A stretch of 64,000 bases of DNA from Spirochaetes bacterium GWE1_32_154. Lineage in GTDB: Bacteria; Spirochaetota; GWE2-31-10. The stretch covers positions 1-64,000 of the forward strand of contig MIAY01000001.1 of assembly GCA_001829315.1 (NCBI GenBank), in the 5' to 3' direction. How positions within the stretch are numbered: the first letter of the stretch is position 1; each line of letters opens with the position of its first letter. Below are positions 57,022 through 64,000 of the stretch, one piece after another. Position numbers and translations under genes: made by a program. Under the pieces are notes generated by a model, which was not told the origin of the DNA, made no database searches, and saw only the letters and a list, made by a program, of their open reading frames with translations.

Positions 57022-58812
57022 TCACTTCTGATCAGATGAAGAGCGGGATAAACGAACGATTACTGTTGTTCCTTTATCGTCACCTGTTACATAACTTATA
57101 TCACCTCGATGAGCTTTAGCAATCAGCAATGCGGTATAATTTCCAAGACCTGTTCCACCTGATTTTCCTGTCGTATATTTTTCAAAGAAAATATCACGTA
57201 TCGATTCCGGCACTACTGCGTCATTATGTATTGTTATAACAATTATTCCCTGATAATCTTCCATATCAACATCAATTTCACCGGAAATTGTTACAATACT
57301 TCCAGTCGATGCTGATTCAACAGCATTTTTTACAAGATTAAGAAACATATTCTCAAGAAGAAGCATCTCGCCGTACATTATAAATGATTCTGATTTTTCT
57401 TTTAATACATCATATTGTACAGTTATTTCTTTCTGCTTTATCATATTTTCAAGTGAAATTTTAACATGCAAAATAAGCAGATACAGTGATACTTTTTCTT
57501 TGATAACATTATAATTACCTCGTTCAAGTTTAATCAGAGTAAGGGAGCTGTTTATAATCTCATTCATTTTCTGTGATTCCCCATGAATTATAGAGAATGC
57601 ATCACGAACATCTTTATTAGAATATTCAACGGCATCCTTATAAAACTCCGCATAGCCGGTTATTGCATACAAATGATTTTTAAGATCATGTCTGATTATA
57701 CGCTCAGTATCCTCCTGTATTTTTTTCTGCTGAAGCATATCAGTAATGTCGGTGAAAACTTGAATATATCCTTTTGTTTCATTACTTTTTTCGAGTATGG
57801 GATAATAATGTACATCAAACTGTTTTTGACAGGTAGCACATTTTATAACTTCACGCTGATTCATTAATGGTGTTCCATCCATTCCTCGTATTGGGCAATT
57901 AACACATGGGATTATTCTATTTTGTAATGCTTCATAACATGTAGTTTTCCCCGGTATAACCGGTCGGCTGAAAAAACTACTCATATATATATTGTAGCGC
58001 ACAATTCTGTATTGATCATCAATAACAAGTATACCATTTTGTATATTATCAAAGATCGTTTCGATTGTATACAAACCATTTATAATTGAAACATCATGAT
58101 TATTTTCAAGAGAATATAAATTAACATAAAAAAATTTATACCTGGTAATTATATAAAACGTTATTAACGGAATAACTATAGCCGTAAATGCCCCGATAGA
58201 AGGTATACGTATCTTTAATGCAGGTAAAAGTATATTAAGTCCCATGATGAAAAAATACATAATAATATTTGAAATAATCAGCCAGATATAGCCGGCACGT
58301 ATGTCTTTTCTTTTTGTCTTAAAAATTCCCACGGTGAGCAATACAATCCCGATGATTGATGAAAACATCGAATACAACGGTATAAAGCGTATACCTGGTG
58401 CTGTTACATCAATAATTTCAACGGTTCCGAGCGGTGTCATCATAAAATCTTTTACAAGAAAAACTCCGGTGAACTGCTGATAAAACATCCAGACAGGGAA
58501 TAACGCTAAAATAAAAATAATCCAATACTGTTTTTTTAAAAACTCATTCTGAGTCATATATACATAAAAAAACAATCTGACAAACTGCGCAGGTATCCAT
58601 CCGAAAGCTGCAACACTATACCAGAACCATATTACCTGCTTGTTTGTTTCAGGATATATAAAGACATACCCCAAACTCCACAGTGCAAAACAGAACATAT
58701 ATAATGCAAATAAAATTGTTGTCGGTGACTTATAACTTATTTTAAGTACTGTATATATGGCAAATACACATACAAAAAAAGTGATCATTGATGCAAATGA
58801 AAAATAATTCAT
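57022..58812 (-). CDS. 7TM sensor histidine kinase with PAS domain
   Basis: 596 residues. About seven helices occupy residues 1-225, as in the HisKA_7TM input domain. A PAS domain (about 245-350) contains a Cys cluster (TTCYEALQNRIIPCVNCPIRG and IKCATCQKQFD), possibly metal- or redox-sensing. The kinase core has phospho-acceptor His in IIRHDLKNHLYAITGY and a HATPase with NLVKNAVESA, GKSGGTGLGNYTALLIAK and GDDKGTTVIV. No receiver domain is fused and no regulator is adjacent. GAGG precedes the ATG. Confidence 0.9.
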   Translation of the reverse strand: MNYFSFASMITFFVCVFAIYTVLKISYKSPTTILFALYMFCFALWSLGYVFIYPETNKQVIWFWYSVAAFGWIPAQFVRLFFYVYMTQNEFLKKQYWIIFILALFPVWMFYQQFTGVFLVKDFMMTPLGTVEIIDVTAPGIRFIPLYSMFSSIIGIVLLTVGIFKTKRKDIRAGYIWLIISNIIMYFFIMGLNILLPALKIRIPSIGAFTAIVIPLITFYIITRYKFFYVNLYSLENNHDVSIINGLYTIETIFDNIQNGILVIDDQYRIVRYNIYMSSFFSRPVIPGKTTCYEALQNRIIPCVNCPIRGMDGTPLMNQREVIKCATCQKQFDVHYYPILEKSNETKGYIQVFTDITDMLQQKKIQEDTERIIRHDLKNHLYAITGYAEFYKDAVEYSNKDVRDAFSIIHGESQKMNEIINSSLTLIKLERGNYNVIKEKVSLYLLILHVKISLENMIKQKEITVQYDVLKEKSESFIMYGEMLLLENMFLNLVKNAVESASTGSIVTISGEIDVDMEDYQGIIVITIHNDAVVPESIRDIFFEKYTTGKSGGTGLGNYTALLIAKAHRGDISYVTGDDKGTTVIVRLSRSSSDQK

Positions 58813-58907
58813 ATATCAACCTCTACAATTACTATACTATATTTAGTTATATTTTAAATATAGTAAATTAAAAATTTTGACTTTTTGTATTTATTTAAAT
58901 AATTCAT

Positions 58908-59288
58908 CTATCTGACAAGGATTAATAACTCTGACACCATCTGATCGTGTGTATGGAAAATGTGTCCGGCATATACAATAAAGAAAACCGGCTTGAGAAC
59001 TCCTGCTTTCTTAACAGATATACCAGTATCTCTGGCAAGATCACTTTTATTAAGAAGATTTCCTGATCTTACTGCAAGCAGTCTTATAAATCGCTCAAAG
59101 TCTCTCAAACTACCTGCATTAAGTATCTGCCTTACAGCTCTTTCAAAATACGTTGAAAGGTAGGATAATAAAAAGTCTTGTTCAGGAAGATCCTGTCTTT
59201 TCCATAGTTCAGGAAATAATCCTCTTGCTATATATTTGTTCCAATCAGAAAGTGCTATTTCAAAATTAAAGTACGATATTATTTCTCT
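58908..59288 (-). pseudogene. AAA+ ATPase (DUF4143 type) remnant
   Basis: An open stretch of 127 codons without a proper start. It reads WNKYIARGLFPELWKRQDLP, FLLSYLSTYFERAVRQILNA and LRDFERFIRLLAVRSGNLLN, then KSDLARDTGISV, all typical of DUF4143 ATPases. After ISV the expected P-T-A-K-R-W-L...HTH continuation and following strand are missing; the frame jumps to VFFIVYAGHIFHTHDQMV, which is like the C-terminal end. The N-terminal ATPase core is absent as well. This is a decayed gene with an internal deletion. Confidence 0.78.
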
Positions 59289-59356
59289 TTATTTAGTTAA
59301 ACCTTTTTGTAAAAAGTGGTATCTAAATATGTAATAACTTAGAAAAAAGGTTGATT

Positions 59357-60088
59357 TTGAAAAATATACTATACTCACTTTATGGCTGGCTGCTTCTTGT
59401 AATTATTGCACTTATTTTATTGATGATATTACCATGCGTTTTCATACTGCGGCTTTTTTTTAATTCCGTGTTTGAGAAAACGTTGTCATTAGCAAGCCGT
59501 ATTTTCTTATTTTTATTTTTCCCCCTTACCATAAATGTATCTGGTGTTATTTCACCACCTGAAAAGGGAACAAAAAGAATGTATGTAGTTTCACATGGTT
59601 CCCGCCTTGACGGTGTACTATTAAGTTTGCTTCCGGGAAGAATATTTTATTTAATGAAAGATAAAGATGCGGCTATACCTGTTTTCGGATGGATAATTAA
59701 ATGGGCAGGGCATGTGCTTCTGCCAAAAAATACATCACTGCATAATTCTGATGGCATTATTGATACCTGCAGACATGTTTTTGAAAAAGGCGGATCTTTC
59801 CTGATTTTTCCAGAAGGAACAAGAAGCCGTGACGGTCAAATAGGACGTTTTCATACAGGAGCTTTTATACTTGCTAAAATGTGCGGTGCTGATCTGTATC
59901 CGGTAATTTTTGATACCTATAAAGTATTACCGAGAGGAAAAATAATATTTCAGGATTTCAAAGTGAATATACATTTTCTTAAACCCGTATTACACTCTGA
60001 AATGAATAATAAAACACCTAAAGAATTAAGTACTGAAATAAAGAATGAAATGATTGGTGTTCTAAAAAATAAACGAAGTGTTAACTAA
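59357..60088 (+). CDS. PlsC-like 1-acylglycerol-3-phosphate acyltransferase
   Basis: About 243 residues from a TTG at 59357, chosen because AAAAAGG lies six bases upstream (the frame opens at 59351). One or two N-terminal membrane helices precede the LPLAT core. Seen are the catalytic HX4D motif (VVSHGSRLDGVLLSLLPG) and FLIFPEGTRSRDGQIGRFHT, the phosphate-binding box. It should transfer acyl chains to a glycerolipid or related acceptor at the inner membrane. It is followed 19 bases later by the GNAT-aminotransferase fusion and then by an exporter gene. Confidence 0.88.
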   Translation: MKNILYSLYGWLLLVIIALILLMILPCVFILRLFFNSVFEKTLSLASRIFLFLFFPLTINVSGVISPPEKGTKRMYVVSHGSRLDGVLLSLLPGRIFYLMKDKDAAIPVFGWIIKWAGHVLLPKNTSLHNSDGIIDTCRHVFEKGGSFLIFPEGTRSRDGQIGRFHTGAFILAKMCGADLYPVIFDTYKVLPRGKIIFQDFKVNIHFLKPVLHSEMNNKTPKELSTEIKNEMIGVLKNKRSVN

Positions 60089-60107
60089 TAAAAAATGGAG
60101 TCATAGT

Positions 60108-61805
60108 ATGGATAAAATTGTAATTAAAATTGCCGACGTGAATGAAAGAGACGGGATTTACAAATTAAGGCATACTATATATGCTGTTGAACTTGGTCAA
60201 CATAAAACAAATCCTGAAGAACAGCTAAAAGACAGTATTGACGACATTAATACCTATATTATTGCAAAAATAGATGATCAAATTGCAGGTTTTGTAAGCA
60301 TAACACCTCCGGGTGGCAGTTACGGACTTGATAAATACGTTTCAAGAGATGAGTTTCCATTCATTTATGACAATATGTATGAAGGAAGATTGTTTTCTGT
60401 TTTGAAACCATACAGAACAACGAATGTTGCATTATTATTATTTTTCGGAGTGTTACGATTTGTTGAGTCACGTAAAGGTGATAGAATAATGACTATTGGT
60501 AGAGAAGATCTTGTTGATTTTTATGAAAAAACCGGTCTGATAAACCTCAATAAATCGATCATATCCGGTGCGGTCGAATTTAAATTATTATATGCATTAG
60601 TAACAGATATCCGGAAAAAAATTGCCGTTTATGAGAATATACTGAAAAGGATAAAAAACAAGGTTGACTGGCAACTTGATTTCCCGATGATTGAAGAAAA
60701 AACCTGCTATCATGGTGGTGCTTTCTTTAATGCGTTAGGACACCGGTTTGAGACCCTTGAAAAAAGTGACTCGGTAATAAGTGCAGATGTTCTTGACGCG
60801 TGGTTCTCACCCGCTGATGAGGTTATACAAACACTAACAGAGTATCTCCCGTTTGCACTGAGAACATCACCTCCAACGTATGCTGAAGGGTTAGTCGAAG
60901 CAATAAGTGAATATCGGGGTGTTAATACAGATTGTATTCTAACAGGAGCCGGTTCATCTGCACTTATTTATCAGGTATTTCCTCACATCGTACATAAAAC
61001 TTCAAAGGTGCTTATAATTGAACCGTCGTATGGTGAATATGCTCATATACTTGAAGAAGTGATTGGTTGTCAGGTAACAAGAATGTATTTAAGTCGCCAG
61101 GATGGTTATGTTCTTAATATAGAAGAACTCGAAAAGAAATTAAAATTCGGCTTTGATCTTGTCGTATTAATAAACCCCAACAATCCGACAGGTATATATA
61201 CACAATCTGATTTACTACAAAAAGTTATGGATAATGCTCCTGCTCATACACTATTCTGGATTGATGAAACCTATATTGAATATGCAGGATTGTCATGTTC
61301 ACTTGAGAAATACGCAGCACAATCAGAAAACTGCATAGTATGTAAATCAATGTCAAAAGTTTACGCCCTTAGCGGAGTAAGATCGGGCTACATCGTTACC
61401 GGATCAAAACGAATACAGTATCTTAAGAAATTCTCTCCTCCCTGGGCTGTCAGTCTTCCGGCTCAAATAGCATCGGTTAAAGCACTTGAAAATCCCGAAT
61501 ACTACAGAAAAATGTATGATATGACAGCCGTGTTACGACAACAGTTACACGCTCAACTTGAGAATCTTGGTTTATTCGATATAACCACCGGGGTAATTAA
61601 TTCTATTTTATGCCACTGTAAACCGGGACTGATTCAAGCTGATACACTTGTTGAAGAAGCCAGAAAAAGTAATCTTTTTATACGGAATGTTATTTCCATG
61701 AATAAGGGCAGTCAGAAAAGCGTTGTCCGTATCAGTGTAAAGTCTCAGGAAATTAATGAACAAATTATTTCAATCTTAAAGAATATCGCCGGTAAAAGAG
61801 TATAA
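60108..61805 (+). CDS. GNAT acetyltransferase-PLP aminotransferase fusion protein
   Basis: 565 residues from the ATG at 60108 (TGGAG upstream). The N-terminal domain (about 1-150) reads DGIYKLRHTIYAVELGQHKT and AGFVSITPPGGSYGLDKYVS, an LuxI/GNAT-like arrangement (YxLRHxxYxxELGQH) seen in N-acyl-amino-acid-type synthases. A linker then leads to a HisC-like aminotransferase (about 205-565) with VVLINPNNPTGIYTQSDL, WIDETYIEYAG and VCKSMSKVYALSGVRSGYIV, which holds the PLP Lys. The fused activities suggest synthesis and further modification of an amino compound; the product is unknown. It sits between a PlsC-like acyltransferase and an RND exporter. Confidence 0.87.
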   Translation: MDKIVIKIADVNERDGIYKLRHTIYAVELGQHKTNPEEQLKDSIDDINTYIIAKIDDQIAGFVSITPPGGSYGLDKYVSRDEFPFIYDNMYEGRLFSVLKPYRTTNVALLLFFGVLRFVESRKGDRIMTIGREDLVDFYEKTGLINLNKSIISGAVEFKLLYALVTDIRKKIAVYENILKRIKNKVDWQLDFPMIEEKTCYHGGAFFNALGHRFETLEKSDSVISADVLDAWFSPADEVIQTLTEYLPFALRTSPPTYAEGLVEAISEYRGVNTDCILTGAGSSALIYQVFPHIVHKTSKVLIIEPSYGEYAHILEEVIGCQVTRMYLSRQDGYVLNIEELEKKLKFGFDLVVLINPNNPTGIYTQSDLLQKVMDNAPAHTLFWIDETYIEYAGLSCSLEKYAAQSENCIVCKSMSKVYALSGVRSGYIVTGSKRIQYLKKFSPPWAVSLPAQIASVKALENPEYYRKMYDMTAVLRQQLHAQLENLGLFDITTGVINSILCHCKPGLIQADTLVEEARKSNLFIRNVISMNKGSQKSVVRISVKSQEINEQIISILKNIAGKRV

Positions 61806-61837
61806 ACATTTCATAATGAGGTTATCAAAAATTAAAT

Positions 61838-64000
61838 ATGGATGCAAAAAATTGGTTACATTGTAAAAGCAAAGTCTTTTTTTGTATTATAATAGTAGTT
61901 ACTTTTGTATTATCACTTGGTATGATTAATCTTAAAACGGACACCGATCTCGTTGGACTTCTCCCTGATACCGATGCGATTAAAGACGAAATCAGACTGA
62001 TTAATCAACTTTCAGAAGAGTTTGATGATAGCCAGTTTTATTTTCTAACTGTTAAAGATGCATTTAATGTTAATAATCTGAAAATTCTCAATCAATTATG
62101 TAAAGATTTAGAAACACTTCCATTCGTAGAATCTACTATTAATCTGTTTAACTCGATGGTAATTAGAAAAACAGGTGATACATTCACTATAAATTCAAGA
62201 AAAATAAATCCTGATGTATTAACCGATGAAAGCATAAAAAATCTTGTATCTGAGCTGATTGATTTAAGAAGTTCACGTGGTGTTGTAATATCTGAAGACG
62301 GAAAGTCGGCTGGAATAGTTATCAGATTAAAAAATGACTTTACAATTTCACGGAAAATCATGCATCCTACAGTAGAGAAAATAAACCGATTTCTCTTTGG
62401 TGTTTCAGACAGTGAAATACAGGGTAATTCATTGTATTATACTGCTGTGATTGAAAAATTAATCTCACAGTATAGTGGAAAACTGGATATTAAGTTATCA
62501 GGAGTCCCGGTTTTTGAGGCAAAATCAGAAGAGTACATGAGTCGTGATATGGTGGTCCTTATACTACCGGCATTATTTATAATGATTATTGTATTTTTCT
62601 TTAACCGGCGTACTGTTCGTGCTGTTATATTACCGCTATTATCAATACTATTAAGTCTTGTCTGGACTATGGGGTTAATGGGTTGGCTCCGTTTGAAGCT
62701 CAGTATGATAGGAATACTCATACCGCCACTTATTATGACAATCGGAAGTTCTTATACATTACATTATATTCATTGTTACTACCGGAATATCGGTAATTTT
62801 ACAAATCAAAATGATGGAGTTGCTTTTGTAACAAAAAACATTATGCCTACGATAGTTTATGCGGGTTGTACAACTATGGCAGGGTTTGCATCATTCTTTT
62901 TTGCGGATATTAAATCGACAGTAACTATGGGGATATTTATATGTGTAAGTATACTGATAACTTTATTTTTTACCTTATTTGTAGTACCCGAAATACTTCT
63001 TTTACTTCCGATGCCACAAGCGATAACAGATCATAATAAGGCACAAAAAACCGGAAAAACAGTTAGTTCTCTAATACGTTTGACGCTTCGTCTAAAATAC
63101 ATCTGGATAGCATTGTATGTATTGATACTTTTTTTCTGTATAATTAATGTGCGCAATTTAAAAATAGAAACTTCAACAATTGATTTTTTCAAAAAGAACG
63201 ATCCGGTTCGTGAAAATCTGACAGCCATTCAAAAACTTTTTAACGGAGCTATGCAATTTAATATAACGTTACGCTCATTAAACGGAAGCAATTTCTTTAT
63301 GACCGAAGAAGGAATCCTCGCTGCTGAAAAGATTCAGAATTATATAGATTCTAATGTGTATATAGGTAATCACTCAACTATGGGATTCAGCATGAGTCCG
63401 ATAACGTTATTGTATGATATCAGAAAGGTCATGAACGGTGTTTCAGCATTACCAAATCCGGCTCATCAAAAGAGACTTCTGTTAATTATAAGTGCACTTG
63501 CAGGAAGCTCAAAAGATATACGTTCGATTATTAAACATGATGGCAGTGCAATTACGATACAAGTTAGGGTATGCAGTGATAACCCGGAAGTTGCATATCT
63601 TTTAAGCGAAGATGATTTATTAAGACTTGAGGACATCCTTATTACAGATCTCGGAAAAATAGCACAAGACGACGCACGGTATGGGGTTACAGTCTGGAGT
63701 GAACTGCTTTTAACTACGAGAATTACAGGGTATCTTATTAAGGATCAGATTAAATCACTCGTTATTACACTTTTATTTGTTTTTATAATAACCCTGATAC
63801 TTTTTAGGTCATTACAATACAGTCTGTTATCATTAATCCCCTTGTCATTTGCTGTAATGTCAAACTTTATGTTAATGAGTATTTTTAATATACCAATAGA
63901 TGCAATTACTGTTACTATCTCAGCAATCGCAATTGGTATAGGAATTGATGATGCGATACATTTTCTTATAGAATACAGACGTTGTTTACAATCTGCACCT
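61838..64000 (+). CDS. RND/MMPL-family exporter, partial (cut by window end)
   Basis: An open frame of 721 codons from ATG at 61838 to the window end, with no stop. It has an N-terminal transmembrane helix (VFFCIIIVVTFVLSLGMINL), a periplasmic loop (TDTDLVGLLPDTDAIKDEIR), a cluster of helices near residues 230-390 (VLILPALFIMIIVFFFNRRT), a second loop and another cluster near the end (ISAIAIGIGIDDAIHFLIEY). The GIGIDDAIHF motif is typical of RND/MMPL transporters, often moving lipids or hydrophobic compounds. The C-terminal part is missing. It follows the PlsC-like and fusion genes. Confidence 0.9.
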   Translation, partial: MDAKNWLHCKSKVFFCIIIVVTFVLSLGMINLKTDTDLVGLLPDTDAIKDEIRLINQLSEEFDDSQFYFLTVKDAFNVNNLKILNQLCKDLETLPFVESTINLFNSMVIRKTGDTFTINSRKINPDVLTDESIKNLVSELIDLRSSRGVVISEDGKSAGIVIRLKNDFTISRKIMHPTVEKINRFLFGVSDSEIQGNSLYYTAVIEKLISQYSGKLDIKLSGVPVFEAKSEEYMSRDMVVLILPALFIMIIVFFFNRRTVRAVILPLLSILLSLVWTMGLMGWLRLKLSMIGILIPPLIMTIGSSYTLHYIHCYYRNIGNFTNQNDGVAFVTKNIMPTIVYAGCTTMAGFASFFFADIKSTVTMGIFICVSILITLFFTLFVVPEILLLLPMPQAITDHNKAQKTGKTVSSLIRLTLRLKYIWIALYVLILFFCIINVRNLKIETSTIDFFKKNDPVRENLTAIQKLFNGAMQFNITLRSLNGSNFFMTEEGILAAEKIQNYIDSNVYIGNHSTMGFSMSPITLLYDIRKVMNGVSALPNPAHQKRLLLIISALAGSSKDIRSIIKHDGSAITIQVRVCSDNPEVAYLLSEDDLLRLEDILITDLGKIAQDDARYGVTVWSELLLTTRITGYLIKDQIKSLVITLLFVFIITLILFRSLQYSLLSLIPLSFAVMSNFMLMSIFNIPIDAITVTISAIAIGIGIDDAIHFLIEYRRCLQSAP

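Overview
The window reads as chromosomal DNA of an AT-rich, flagellated, double-membrane bacterium, most likely a spirochaete. Pointers are a fliS/flgN pair joined to polA, coaE and a SPOR protein, a long PPi-dependent phosphofructokinase, CdaA/CdaR, many lipoproteins, and a TonB-type outer-membrane receptor. The species cannot be fixed from the sequence. TTG starts placed by clear Shine-Dalgarno spacing are common (fliS, flgN-like, metX, rsmD, a SpoIIE-type phosphatase, plsC-like).

Layout. 1-8.9 kb (minus): a truncated Rpn-type nuclease, then SPOR / coaE / polA / flgN-like / fliS, metXW, an EamA permease and a FlK-like thioesterase. 9-12.5 kb (plus): a PfkB kinase, malQ and a response-regulator diguanylate cyclase. 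12.5-17.8 kb (minus): a Phd/RelE pair, an acetyltransferase gene split by a small inverted-repeat element, an AEC transporter and a beta-propeller adenylate cyclase. 18-25 kb (plus): eno, an SH3 lipoprotein and topA-xerC-hslV-hslU. 25-36.9 kb: pfp, rsmD, a GNAT, rsmA, a MurC-like ligase, cdaA-cdaR, folP, a FolM-like reductase, folB and gyrB. 36.9-45.4 kb: a membrane-bound LuxR regulator divergent from secreted proteins and lipoproteins, then a TonB-type receptor with a partner lipoprotein. 45.6-55.5 kb (minus): hipBA remnants, a SpoIIE-type phosphatase, and a tight five-gene operon (DUF2332-like, ABC substrate-binding lipoprotein, unknown 449-aa protein, HisC-like aminotransferase, hybrid histidine kinase). 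55.6-64 kb: a broken ParE gene, an epimerase, a 7TM histidine kinase, a decayed DUF4143 ATPase, and a plus-strand cluster of a PlsC-like acyltransferase, a GNAT-aminotransferase fusion and an RND/MMPL exporter cut by the window end.

Most notable: (1) a dispersed palindromic element in a 50-bp and a 119-bp form, with 4-bp target duplications at several copies; one long copy splits the acetyltransferase gene, and removing the element plus one duplication restores an in-frame gene. (2) The five-gene operon at 48.3-55.5 kb, which joins a sensor, a binding lipoprotein and enzymes of unknown product. (3) The acyltransferase / GNAT-aminotransferase / exporter cluster at 59.4-64 kb, which looks like synthesis and export of an acylated amino compound. 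(4) Long perfect inverted repeats between the LuxR-type regulator and the lipoprotein genes. The window also encodes likely synthases for cAMP, c-di-AMP and c-di-GMP, and carries several decayed toxin-antitoxin loci next to one intact pair. No tRNA, rRNA, CRISPR array or prophage was seen.
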